From an uncultured Lachnospiraceae bacterium (GTDB lineage Bacteria > Bacillota > Clostridia > Lachnospirales > Lachnospiraceae), in NCBI GenBank assembly GCA_947165275.1, contig CAMUZQ010000002.1:39414-103413 (forward strand): DNA of 64,000 nt, read 5' to 3'. Positions within the stretch are counted from its first letter, which is position 1; each line of letters starts with the position of its first letter. Positions 35,278 through 43,839 of this stretch are shown here, in pieces. The notes under the pieces were generated by a model. The model was not told the DNA's origin and made no database searches. It was given only the letters and a program-made list of their open reading frames with translations. Both the position numbers and the translations under genes were made by a program.

Positions 35278-36723
35278 ATGTACGACAGAGGTCTGAGCGG
35301 ATGGATGAAGCATCTGGACTTCATGCTCCTGGACTTGATAACCATAGAATTAGCTTTCATATTTGCCTTTACCATCAGACATCCCGGTCAGTATGTCTAT
35401 GACAATCCCGAGTATCAGATCGGGGTATTTGTGCTGGCAATGGCTGTCCTTTTGTGCTTTTTTTTGTTGCGAGTACATTCTGATATCCTTAAAAGAGGCT
35501 TTCTGGAGGAAGTAAGATCCGTAGTAATGCTGACTACTGGTGTAACACTGGTGCTTCTCTCCTATATGTATTTCGGTAAGACCTGGAAGGAATTTGCCAG
35601 ACTTGCGATCTTTTATTTCATGATCCTGTCCATAGTGATGCTGCTGGCAGAGAGGCTCATCTGGAAAAGCATACTTATCAGATACAGGCTGGGGACGAAG
35701 AGCCATATCCGTCATATGTTTCTCATTACCACTACTTCCAAAGCCTATGATGTCATCGAGATGATGAATAAGAATTCCTACGGGCAGATACAGATAGTCG
35801 GCATGGCTCTGGCAGACTCTCCTGAAGAAGTGGGTATGACGATAAACAAGGTTCCCGTGGTGACGACTGTGGACGGAGTAGTGGATTATATCAGCAGGCA
35901 GTGGGTAGATGAGCTAATGGTATATCTGCATGACAATTTTGATATCAAACAGGAGATCCTTGATGAATGCCAGACTATGGGAATCACAACCCATGTGGCG
36001 CTCAGACTCGGTGGAGGCGGATACGGAGTCAAGACCGTAGAGGAGGTCGCAGGGATATATTCTGTGACTGAGAGTATAAGGATAGTCGAGGGGTATAAGG
36101 TTGCTATTAAAAGGGTCATGGATATAGCCGGAGCTATAGTCGGATTAGCCATCACGGCAATACTGACAGTGTTTGTAGGTCCAGCAATATTCATATCAGA
36201 TCCGGGACCAATCTTTTATTCTCAGAACAGGGTGGGTAGGAACGGAAGGATATTCCGTATATACAAATTCCGCAGCATGTATCAGGATGCAGATAAGCGT
36301 AAAGCAGAGCTTATGAAAAATAATGAGATGCAGGGGCTGATGTTCAAAATGGAGGACGATCCAAGGATCATAGGCTCCGGTCCTGACGGGAAGAGGCACG
36401 GGATAGGCTGGTTTATAAGAAAAACATCTATAGATGAATTCCCTCAGTTCCTGAATGTGTTAAAGGGAGATATGTCTTTAGTCGGAACCAGACCCCCTAC
36501 AGTAGATGAATGGGAAAAGTATGAGCTAAGACACAGGGCGAGGCTTGCCATCAAACCCGGTCTCACAGGGCTCTGGCAGGCATATGGAAGGAATGATATC
36601 ACGGATTTCAATCAGGTCATAGCCATGGATATGCAGTATATAAATACCTGGTCAATAACCGGTGATATAAGGATAATATTGCGCACCGTGGTCTCCGTGC
36701 TGACCAGCCGGGGAGCAAAATAG
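35278..36723 (+). CDS. Polyprenyl phosphate sugar-1-phosphate transferase (WbaP/CpsE type)
   Basis: This 481-residue protein has four to five N-terminal transmembrane helices, a CoA-binding-like middle region and a C-terminal phosphoglycosyltransferase domain. The domain is marked by VGRNGRIFRIYKFRSM, TSIDEFPQFLNVLKGDMSLVGTRPP and KPGLTGLWQAYGRND. It starts repeat-unit synthesis by moving a sugar-1-phosphate from its nucleotide to undecaprenyl phosphate. It is the only initiating transferase in the window, so it may serve both polysaccharide gene sets. CGGAG lies upstream of ATG 35278. LoaP follows two bases after the stop. Confidence 0.95.
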   Translation: MYDRGLSGWMKHLDFMLLDLITIELAFIFAFTIRHPGQYVYDNPEYQIGVFVLAMAVLLCFFLLRVHSDILKRGFLEEVRSVVMLTTGVTLVLLSYMYFGKTWKEFARLAIFYFMILSIVMLLAERLIWKSILIRYRLGTKSHIRHMFLITTTSKAYDVIEMMNKNSYGQIQIVGMALADSPEEVGMTINKVPVVTTVDGVVDYISRQWVDELMVYLHDNFDIKQEILDECQTMGITTHVALRLGGGGYGVKTVEEVAGIYSVTESIRIVEGYKVAIKRVMDIAGAIVGLAITAILTVFVGPAIFISDPGPIFYSQNRVGRNGRIFRIYKFRSMYQDADKRKAELMKNNEMQGLMFKMEDDPRIIGSGPDGKRHGIGWFIRKTSIDEFPQFLNVLKGDMSLVGTRPPTVDEWEKYELRHRARLAIKPGLTGLWQAYGRNDITDFNQVIAMDMQYINTWSITGDIRIILRTVVSVLTSRGAK

Positions 36724-36724
36724 C

Positions 36725-37231
36725 ATGTGGTATGTGATAAGGGTAAACAGCGGAAGGGAGGAGGAGTCCCTTCTTTTTATGCGAAAAATAATAGACATTG
36801 ACGGAATAGGCAGGGCCTTCATCCCAAAGGTGACGCGGAAAAGGAAGCATAAGAATGGCTGGCATGATGTCCTATATGCCATGGTGCCGGGGTATGTCTT
36901 TTTCGAAACTGAGGATCCGGAGAGGCTATTCTTTGAATTGAAGAGGGTACCCAAAAGGACTGATCTGCTCAGGATGGATGAGGATATATTGAGTGTCAGC
37001 AAAAAAGAAGAGCGGTTTATAAGAGATCTGCTTGATCCGGACGATGTAGTGGCAGTATCCACAGCTCATAAAGAAGGGGACAGGGTAATCATAGACAGGG
37101 GACCGCTTGCAGGGAGGGAGAGCCTTATAAGGAATATAGATCTACACAAACGAAAAGCTGTGATATCCACAGAGATGTTTGGCAGGGTGATGGAATTCAC
37201 TGTGGGGTTGGAGCTTCTGCCGCAGATATGA
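36725..37231 (+). CDS. loaP: LoaP-type NusG paralog, operon-specific antiterminator
   Basis: This 168-residue protein has an NGN domain (MWYVIRVNSGREEE, VPGYVFFET) and a C-terminal KOW domain (EGDRVIIDRGPLAGRES). NusG specialisation next to an initiating glycosyltransferase is the hallmark of LoaP, which promotes read-through of terminators in long polysaccharide or antibiotic operons of Firmicutes after recognising an RNA hairpin element in the leader. The gene begins immediately after the phosphoglycosyltransferase gene. A promoter and structured leader follow its stop (37208-37365), which would be its natural target. LoaP assignment over housekeeping NusG rests on context and divergence. 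Confidence 0.88.
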   Translation: MWYVIRVNSGREEESLLFMRKIIDIDGIGRAFIPKVTRKRKHKNGWHDVLYAMVPGYVFFETEDPERLFFELKRVPKRTDLLRMDEDILSVSKKEERFIRDLLDPDDVVAVSTAHKEGDRVIIDRGPLAGRESLIRNIDLHKRKAVISTEMFGRVMEFTVGLELLPQI

Positions 37232-37237
37232 TATAAT
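37208..37237 (+). promoter_or_regulatory. Predicted promoter at the 3' end of loaP
   Basis: A perfect TATAAT (37232-37237), just behind the loaP stop codon, is preceded by TGA (37229-37231), giving an extended -10. TTGGAG (37208-37213) at 18 bases is a weak -35. It would start a transcript near 37244 with a leader of about 215 bases before ATG 37460. Confidence 0.6.
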
Positions 37238-37240
37238 CCA

Positions 37241-37365
37241 GAGGTTAGGAAACCTTGAAACGCAATGGTCGCCGTGGGCGCCTTGTGGACTGACAGGCGG
37301 ACATATCGTATGTTTTTTAGAGGTTCTGATGGAGCCTCAAATGGCGAAGCGCGTCTTTTTTCCGG
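37241..37365 (+). promoter_or_regulatory. Structured leader RNA before chain-length gene 2, candidate LoaP target
   Basis: Several stem-loops follow the predicted promoter. One is GAGGTT/AACCTT (37241-37256). The second is a six-pair stem with one bulged U, GG-CGCC/GGCG-CC with loop GUG (37267-37282). A third, competing pairing is CGCC 37279-37282 with GGCG 37296-37299. A seven-pair stem GAGGTTC/GAGCCTC follows at 37320-37338. The region to 37459 has no gene. Position behind loaP and before the operon fits an antitermination control element. The exact LoaP recognition structure cannot be confirmed by eye. Confidence 0.5.
37300..37318 (+). terminator. Possible intrinsic terminator in the leader
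   Basis: ACATA (37301-37305) and TATGT (37309-37313) pair around TCG and run into six T (37313-37318). The stem is short and A/U-rich, so the terminator is weak. A second T-run at 37356-37361 follows a three-pair GCG/CGC stem. Either could be the site LoaP reads through. Confidence 0.35.
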
Positions 37366-37459
37366 GCTTTGAGATATGTAATGCGATATCGACCGTCGAA
37401 CGAATACTATGCAAAGATACATATAACAATACGTATCTGAAATAAATAGGGGGACAAAA

Positions 37460-39049
37460 ATGCAGTACAGACAAGATGATGAAAGGGAGATCGATCTGCT
37501 TGATATAATGTGGGAATTTCTGATCCAATGGAAGCCTGCAGTCATATTTTCATTGATCATAGCAGTTCTTACTTCTACTCTCCTTTATATGAAAGATGTC
37601 AGGAAATACAAGGCTGATCTTGAAGAATATCAGAGTGCAATCGCCATATCCGAAAATAATATAGATGATGCTACCGAGGAGGCAAGAAAGGGACTGACAG
37701 AGGGCGAGCATCTACAGGTTGAGAATACCATTTTTAACCTGAGAACCTTAAAGGGTTATGAGGAGCGTCTGAAAGCTATAAGTCTTATCGATATGGAGGG
37801 AGACAGATTCCACAATATAGTGTTCAGATATTCAGGACATATTGATGAGATGACCTATCCGGTGCTTGAGGGAGCTTATAGAGATGAGATTAACGACAAG
37901 GAGCTTCTGGAAACCTTGAAGGAGATAGATCCCAATTATTCAGATGCAGCCCGCGTGACAGGACTGATTGGAATGGGGGCGTCAACCAGCGCATCCTACC
38001 GGACTAAAGAGATCATTGATCCGGACGATAATGGGGACGATATCCTTGATTATACTTTTTCTGTGTCTGTGCTTCTCCTTAAAGAAACTGATGCACAGGA
38101 GATTAAAAAAGCTGTAAAGGCTTATATGGATAAGGCAGTAGAGGATGTAAACAAAAAGATACCGAATGAGGGCCTTGATTTTATCTCTGCAACAGAGACT
38201 ACATATATTGATAACGGGACAGGGAATAATTTCCTGAAGGTTAGGACAGATGCCCAGAATCTAAGGGCTACTATAGCCAGAGATATAGCTGCCTTTACCG
38301 ATGACCAGATCAAGCTGTATAACACGCTTCTAATAAAGGCAGGTTATACGGATGATGTAGTGGAGGAAAACGGAGATGAGGAAGATACCGGGAAGGATTC
38401 GGACCAGGAAAGCATCAAGGTGGATTCCACAGATTCTCTGCTTGTTGAGGAGCCGGAGAAACCTAAGCAGATAAGTCCAAAGTATATCCTTATAGGATTA
38501 TTTGGAGGCCTTTTTCTGTATGGAATGATCATTGTATGTATTAATATCCTCACCGGAAGGGTACATACTTTGGCTGAGGTTTGCTATCCTTACGGGATCA
38601 GAGGCATAGATGAGATACATGAACGCAGATTTGATACTGCGTGGCGCAGATTCATGTACAGCAGGAGGATATATGATCTTCGCTTCGCAAGGACAAGGAT
38701 CAGAATGGAGGATCACATTTCGTCTGCGGTCAGGTATATATCTGAATATGCTTTGCATAAAGACTTGAAGCATATCACAATAATCCCGGCTTATACAGAT
38801 GTATCTGAGAATGGACTTTGTGATAGATATATCATGGGGCTTAAGAATATTTGGAATAAGGATATGATACCCATGGAGATCTCGAAGCATTGGACTACAG
38901 AATATACAAATGCGGCACCCGGAGAGAATGAGGGAATCGTATTACTGATGCACGCAGATGATACAGTATTTAAAACTCTTGATCGCATATCGGGATATTG
39001 TCAGGATTACTCTGTGACAGTGATTGGAGCAGTCCTGCTGGAGGGATGA
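37460..39049 (+). CDS. Wzz/YveK-type chain-length protein 2 with kinase-like tail
   Basis: This 529-residue co-polymerase has a transmembrane helix near residues 26-44, a long coiled extracytoplasmic part and a second helix near 345-367. The C-terminal tail (about 390-529) ends with GIVLLMHADDTVFKTLDRISGYCQDYSVTVIGAVLLEG-like text, which copies the last strands of BY-type tyrosine kinases. No GxGKS/T Walker A motif is present (IIPAYTDVSENG stands at that place), so it is probably a pseudokinase. ATG 37460 is preceded by AGGGGGA. The next intact gene is 1.95 kb away, across a decayed IS. Confidence 0.8.
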   Translation: MQYRQDDEREIDLLDIMWEFLIQWKPAVIFSLIIAVLTSTLLYMKDVRKYKADLEEYQSAIAISENNIDDATEEARKGLTEGEHLQVENTIFNLRTLKGYEERLKAISLIDMEGDRFHNIVFRYSGHIDEMTYPVLEGAYRDEINDKELLETLKEIDPNYSDAARVTGLIGMGASTSASYRTKEIIDPDDNGDDILDYTFSVSVLLLKETDAQEIKKAVKAYMDKAVEDVNKKIPNEGLDFISATETTYIDNGTGNNFLKVRTDAQNLRATIARDIAAFTDDQIKLYNTLLIKAGYTDDVVEENGDEEDTGKDSDQESIKVDSTDSLLVEEPEKPKQISPKYILIGLFGGLFLYGMIIVCINILTGRVHTLAEVCYPYGIRGIDEIHERRFDTAWRRFMYSRRIYDLRFARTRIRMEDHISSAVRYISEYALHKDLKHITIIPAYTDVSENGLCDRYIMGLKNIWNKDMIPMEISKHWTTEYTNAAPGENEGIVLLMHADDTVFKTLDRISGYCQDYSVTVIGAVLLEG

Positions 39050-39135
39050 ATCCCAGTGGAGATCAAGGTTCCCTGAAGTAGCAAGGTAGATTTCGATATG
39101 ACGACTTCATATAATGTGATTTAACCGGGGTGTAG

Positions 39136-40729
39136 GTTACCTTAACTTTTAAGTTTTGTAACTCGAATACAACTTTGAACCTTGAAAACGGAAAAAAACG
39201 TGCTTTCTCGGCATATTCATTCTTACCTTCATCACTGAAACGAGTATAAAATAACTCGAGAGGCGGTGACTATATGGCAAAGCAAAAAATAGTGGTTGAT
39301 GCCCCGAAGGCAGTCTTTTTTACGACAATGGATTTGTATATATCAACGTTGAAAGCGTATACGATCCTGAAGTAAAATATACGCGAAACAAGCGCGTATG
39401 CATCGGTAAAAACATCGATAATAAGACAATGTACGCAAACAACAATTATATTGCTATGTTTGCGAAAGATTCTCTTCTGGAGGCTCCTGGACGGTCAGAC
39501 ACTTTAGCTATGGGTATGTCGCTCTTTCTGAAGAAGGCAACCTGCGACAGCGGTCTCGATTCATCATTACTATCCGTGTTTGTTCCTGATGATACCAACC
39601 TTATATTGGATCTGGCAGAATATCAGCTTATAGAGGAGACGGATGCCTTTCAGCATTATCCATCATATGGCTTTCATAACGCACTGCTTTCTGAATCCGT
39701 TGTCAGCGATTCCACTGCAAGTCGCTTTTTGAGGGAAGGCATTAAACCATCTATAGTGTAGCAGTTTCCGGATGAATGGTCTGAACAGAATGCCGGCGAA
39801 GGTCGTGCGTATCTCTGTTACGACTCAACGAACATCCATTGTGTGGCGAGTGGAGTAACCCTTGCAGAGATGGGATATGCTAAGGACGATTCCAGCAAAC
39901 CGCAGGTTAATTTTGAGTATGTAGTTCGTCAGGAGGACGGACTTCCGCTTATATATAAGGACTATCCCCGGTTCCATTGTTGATATAATGCAGTGTTCAG
40001 ACATGATCGAAACCATGCAGGCTCTTGGCTACCACGATATCGTTGCCATCTGCGACAGAGGATATATCTCCAAAGACAACCGTGTTGATTATGATAATGC
40101 TGGTATAGGTTTCCTACTTTTACTAAAATCCTGGGATACTACCAAAGAACTCATCGCCAAGTATGGCAAAAGAGTCCGTCTGCGTTCCGAAGCCTATATG
40201 GGAGAGCATGATCTTTATGGCATGACTGTCCGGCACAGGTTATTCGGGAATTCCGGTCCGTGCAGATACCTGCACATTGTCTGGAATCAGGGAATTGAAG
40301 ACAAGGAACGGCGCTCCATTATGAGGACTGTCTCCGAGATTGAAGCATCCCTTGCCAAGATGGTGAAAAACTTTTAGAGCACTAAAAACCAACACCGGAA
40401 TTGATACCCTGAGAGGAAACTCAAATGCCAATATTGATGGCAGGTTCTTTATCATGTTTATCGCCTCTATCCTCAGGTCGGTCGTATTTCATTCATCCAG
40501 GAGCCTTTGGGATAAAAGACCGGAAAAATTACACGGTTTCTGCAATTGTTAGGGAACTGAATAAAATCGAAGCTGTAGTCGACTATAAGACCGGTCAGTA
40601 CAGTCGCCGATACAAACTAACTGCAAAACAGAAAGCCATACTTTCTTGTCTTGCTTTATCGGAAAGTGATGTAGATGAATTTGCCAAATCCATCACATCA
40701 AGTTATAAATCATGAAAAGTTAAGGAAGT
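39136..40729 (+). mobile_element. Decayed IS4/IS1634-type insertion sequence with inverted repeats
   Basis: An exact 11-base inverted repeat marks the ends: CCTTAACTTTT at 39140-39150 and its complement AAAAGTTAAGG at 40715-40725. The similarity continues only weakly outside the core. A multiply frameshifted transposase lies between them. No clear target duplication is visible. The element separates chain-length gene 2 from rfbF copy 2. Boundaries are approximate. Confidence 0.75.
39274..40715 (+). pseudogene. Transposase of IS4/IS1634 type, at least three frameshifts
   Basis: The frame opens at ATG 39274 (MAKQKIVVDAPKAVFF). A shift in the T-run at about 39317-39324 leads to YDNGFVYINVESVYDPEVKYTRN, and the frame then continues through 39429-39761 to an in-frame TAG. 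Reading resumes with DEWSEQNAGEGRAYLCYDSTNIHCVASG, the first catalytic Asp region, until a shift at about 39960. The next segment (39964-40377) holds SIVDIMQCSDMIETMQALG and VAICDRGYISKDN, the second Asp region. The last segment (to 40715) carries GIKDRKNYTVSAIVRELNKIEAVVDYKTG. The gene cannot make an active protein. The family was assigned from the DSTN and DRGY motifs by eye. Confidence 0.8.
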
Positions 40730-40735
40730 GAAGAG

Positions 40736-40947
40736 GTGACAGAGCAGACAGGAAGCATTGAAGATACAGTTTATGAGATAAAGAGCAAGAACACTTGTGG
40801 GAAGCGGTAGTTCTATATCAATCAATGGTAAAGAGTACTCGCAGAATAATAGAGGGGGATATTGTGGTTTTCGATAATGAAAAAAAACAGGATGTAGATT
40901 CTTTGTCAATTGATACATTTATACCGGATTTTCCCATTACCCGATAA
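40736..40947 (+). pseudogene. Fragment of an ILEI/FAM3-like domain protein
   Basis: Three short frames joined by shifts spell a recognisable text: GSIEDTVYEIKSKNT, then SGSSISINGKEYSQNNRG, then DIVVFDNEKKQDVDSLSIDTF, ending at TAA 40945-40947. The pattern 'SINGxEYSxNxRGxNIVVxDxE...VVDSxxFDT' is that of the interleukin-like EMT inducer domain, which occurs in bacterial surface-sugar loci. GTG 40736 with GAAGAG upstream may have been an old start. It lies directly beside the IS right end, and decay is advanced. Confidence 0.45.
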
Positions 40948-41003
40948 TGTTTTTTTGATGATTGAGATGGATTGAAACAATATAGATAACAGGAGAAAAG
41001 AAA

Positions 41004-41783
41004 ATGAAGGCAGTTATACTTGCAGGCGGTTACGGTACTCGGATTTCGGAAGAATCACAATTTAAGCCAAAACCGATGATCGAAATAGGTGAACAACCTG
41101 TTCTTTGGCATATAATGAAGGGTTACTCAACATATGGAATTAATGATTTCATTATCTGCGCTGGATACAAGCAACATGTGATTAAAGAATGGTTTGCAGA
41201 TTATTTTCTGCATACCTCTGATATCACATTTGACTTTGAACAGGATAATAAGATTATTGTGCATGATAAGCATACGGAAAAATGGAAAGTTACAGTAGTG
41301 GATACAGGTCTGAATACTATGACTGGCGGTCGTGTGAAAAGAATTCAGAAATATGTTGGAGGTGAGCCATTCTATTTAACATATGGAGATGCAGTGTCTA
41401 ATGTTAACATAAGCAAACTAACTGTATTTCATAGGTCACATGGAAAATGCGTTACCTTGACGTCTGTCAGCCTTGCTCAACAGAAGGGCATTTTGGATAT
41501 TGACAAGGATAATACAATTACATCTTTTAGAGAAAAAGATAATGAAGATGGGGCTATAGTTAATGGGGGATTTATGGTTTGTAACCCCGGAATTTTTGAT
41601 TATCTACATGATGATACAACTATTCTTGAGCAAGATCCGATGCGAAAACTAGCAGCAAATGGTGAACTCAAGAGTTTTTATCATGAAGGCTTTTGGCAGT
41701 GTATGGATACCAAGAGAGAAAAAGATAAGTTGGAGAGTCTCTGGGCGAGCGGTAAAGCTCCATGGAAGACCTGGGAGGATTAG
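41004..41783 (+). CDS. rfbF: Glucose-1-phosphate cytidylyltransferase, copy 2
   Basis: This 259-residue intact enzyme makes CDP-glucose from CTP and glucose-1-phosphate. It has [24 protein letters not shown] at the N-terminus (nucleotide binding and catalytic Arg/Lys), VVDTGLNTMTGGRVKR and YLTYGDAVSNVN. It lacks the one-base insertion seen in copy 1 at 5829. ATG 41004 follows AGGAG at about 40991. The stop is immediately followed by the ATG of rfbG. It supplies the first intermediate of the CDP-dideoxy sugar pathway and can replace the damaged copy 1. Confidence 0.97.
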   Translation: MKAVILAGGYGTRISEESQFKPKPMIEIGEQPVLWHIMKGYSTYGINDFIICAGYKQHVIKEWFADYFLHTSDITFDFEQDNKIIVHDKHTEKWKVTVVDTGLNTMTGGRVKRIQKYVGGEPFYLTYGDAVSNVNISKLTVFHRSHGKCVTLTSVSLAQQKGILDIDKDNTITSFREKDNEDGAIVNGGFMVCNPGIFDYLHDDTTILEQDPMRKLAANGELKSFYHEGFWQCMDTKREKDKLESLWASGKAPWKTWED

Positions 41784-42833
41784 ATGAATTTTGATTTGAA
41801 CTTTTATAATGGAAAAAAGGTACTCCTTACTGGACATACTGGTTTCAAAGGCTCTTGGATGTCGGTTGTACTTGTTCATGTTGGAGCGAAGGTAATCGGG
41901 TATTCATCATGCTCTAAAACAGAAACAAGGCTTTTTGATCTCTGTGGTGTGAAGGATCAGATTACTCATATCAAGGGTGATGTTAGGAATTTGGATAATC
42001 TGCTCGTTGTGTTCCAAAAATACCAACCTGAAATCGTAATTCACATGGCAGCACAGCCGATTGTGAGAGATAGCTACAAAGATCCCGTAGGCACATACAG
42101 CACCAACGTTATGGGAACGGTAAACATATGCGAAGCGGTCAGAAAGACACCTTCTGTGCGCTCTTTTCTGAACGTAACCACAGATAAGGTCTATGAGAAC
42201 AAAGAATGGGAATGGGGCTATCGGGAAAATGAACCACTGGACGGTTACGATCCATATTCTAACTCCAAGTCCTGTTCGGAACTAGTGACCCATAGCTATA
42301 AGAACAGTTTCTTCACGGATGGTCATGTGGTTGTCTCAACCGCCCGGGCGGGTAATGTTATCGGCGGTGGGGATTTTGCTAATGATCGTATCATTCCTGA
42401 TTGTATCAGAGCGGCGATGAAGGGCAAGGACATTATTGTTCGGAATCCCTATTCAACCAGACCTTATCAACATGTGCTTGAACCAATCTATGCATATTTG
42501 ATGATTGCGTCAAAACAATGTGAAGATCGAAAGTATGCTGGCTGGTACAATGTAGGTCCAGATGACCAAGATTGTTTCCAAACAGGTGCATTAGTCGATT
42601 TGTTCTGCAAACAATGGGGAGAAGGGATGAAGTGGATAGACAAGTCGGATGGAGGTCCACATGAGGCAAATTTTCTTAAGCTCGATTGTTCGAAGCTGAA
42701 GACAACCTTTGGTTGGAAGCCACACTGGAACCTGGAACAAGCAATTGAAAAGGTTGTAGAATGGAGCAAGGTGTGGATGATAGGAAATGATGTTAGATCT
42801 GTGATGGATAAGCAGATTGAGGAGTTTTTATGA
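41784..42833 (+). CDS. rfbG: CDP-glucose 4,6-dehydratase
   Basis: This 349-residue NAD-dependent enzyme of the extended SDR family converts CDP-glucose to CDP-4-keto-6-deoxyglucose. It has TGHTGFKGSW near residues 16-25 (dinucleotide binding), the catalytic Tyr158-x-x-x-Lys162 (YDPYSNSKS), and GNVIGGGDFANDRIIPD, a family signature. It abuts rfbF with no gap. Its stop overlaps the ATG of the broken NUDIX gene (ATGA). It is the only rfbG in the window, so both sugar modules would depend on it. Confidence 0.97.
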   Translation: MNFDLNFYNGKKVLLTGHTGFKGSWMSVVLVHVGAKVIGYSSCSKTETRLFDLCGVKDQITHIKGDVRNLDNLLVVFQKYQPEIVIHMAAQPIVRDSYKDPVGTYSTNVMGTVNICEAVRKTPSVRSFLNVTTDKVYENKEWEWGYRENEPLDGYDPYSNSKSCSELVTHSYKNSFFTDGHVVVSTARAGNVIGGGDFANDRIIPDCIRAAMKGKDIIVRNPYSTRPYQHVLEPIYAYLMIASKQCEDRKYAGWYNVGPDDQDCFQTGALVDLFCKQWGEGMKWIDKSDGGPHEANFLKLDCSKLKTTFGWKPHWNLEQAIEKVVEWSKVWMIGNDVRSVMDKQIEEFL

Positions 42834-42968
42834 GTCTAACATCAGCAATACAAAAACTGAAAGAGAAAATGAAGTCCGCAGGCATTGAGCCAGAACAGGG
42901 GTTGGGGACAGAAATGGTTTTGTTTTCATCAACTTTAGCACTCGTTGTTAGTGAAACAGTATAATCCC

Positions 42969-42985
42969 CCCAAGCGGAGCTTGGG
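42969..42985. repeat. Left-end hairpin of the IS200-like element
   Basis: A perfect seven-pair palindrome, CCCAAGC and GCTTGGG with loop GGA, sits just inside the left edge of the element and upstream of the tnpA remnant. Such imperfect or perfect subterminal hairpins are recognised by TnpA in this family. Confidence 0.7.
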
Positions 42986-43096
42986 AGACTTAACGATGCT
43001 GGAGGCGATGAGCGGAGTACCATAATAAAAAACCCCCGTGATACAATAAGTGAAGGTCTGGCAAACCACACAAACTGTAGAACGGAGGTTTTCAAA

Positions 43097-43556
43097 ATGG
43101 ATGGTCAAAGTTTAGCACATAGTCGATACAATTGCACATATCATATAGTGTTTATCCCGAAGTATCGTCGAAAAGCAATGTTTGGATCATTACGAAAAGA
43201 AGTTGGAGAAATACTTGGCAAAGCATGCAGAATGGAAGAGGTGGCCATATTAAAGGCAGCGACAATGCCGGATCATGTTCACATGTATTTATCTATTCCG
43301 CCCAAGGTGAGCATATTAAAAACAATAGGAGAAGAGTAAAAGGAATAAGTGCTCTTATGATATTCGATCGTCATCCAGAGTACCGAGAGAATTAAAATCA
43401 TCATTTTTGAGCGAGAGGGTACTACTGCGAATTAATCGGTAAAGAAACGAAGAAACTATCATGAGATATATAGCTGAGCAGTATCAGAGAGAGCGGATAG
43501 AAGGATTGACAACTTCAGAGAAAGATAGAGGGCCGCTTTTAATCGGGTACCAGTAA
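43097..43556 (+). pseudogene. IS200-like TnpA transposase, frameshifted
   Basis: ATG 43097 begins SLAHSRYNCTYHIVFIPKYRRKAMFG, the standard start of Y1 TnpA, and includes MPDHVHMYLSIPPK with the HuH metal-binding histidines. The frame stops at 43339 (TIGEE). Downstream, a different frame gives KGISALMIFDRHPEYREN and, after another shift, MRYIAEQYQRERIEG (from 43461), which should hold the C-terminal helix. The region with the catalytic tyrosine is disrupted, so it is not active in cis. Length matches one complete ancestral gene. Confidence 0.85.
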
Positions 43557-43625
43557 AAGGCAATTGTTTGTTAGGTCGCCTTTAGGCAGGAAAGTACCAT
43601 TGGCCCTGTAGGGCCAACACAAAAC

Positions 43626-43642
43626 CACCAGCTGGGCTGGTG
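43626..43642. repeat. Right-end hairpin of the IS200-like element
   Basis: A perfect seven-pair palindrome, CACCAGC and GCTGGTG with loop TGG, lies close to the resumption of NUDIX-like coding sequence. Together with the left hairpin it brackets the transposase remnant. Confidence 0.65.
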
Positions 43643-43839
43643 CTTCGTGACTTTATGCGTGTCGATTACCGGATAAATACAGTTTTGAATCCTTCAATCC
43701 TAACGAAGAACTGCCGGGGCACTTGGAATGGTTCGATACTATGCCAGAACGCATATTTCCAAATTCAGAAATGCTATATAGACGACTTGCAAGACTTGAA
43801 GAAACTAATCAAAAAAGCAGAATATGGAGGAAATCATCA

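Larger units (their letters stand above)
42952..43655 (+). mobile_element. IS200/IS605-type element with subterminal hairpins
   Basis: The element contains a degenerate TnpA gene and a hairpin near each end: CCCAAGC/GCTTGGG around GGA at 42969-42985, and CACCAGC/GCTGGTG around TGG at 43626-43642. Another palindrome, TTGGCCC/GGGCCAA, lies between about 43600 and 43619. Subterminal hairpins and no inverted repeats are typical of IS200/IS605 single-strand transposition. Edges are inferred from where the NUDIX fragments end and are good to about ten bases. Confidence 0.7.
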
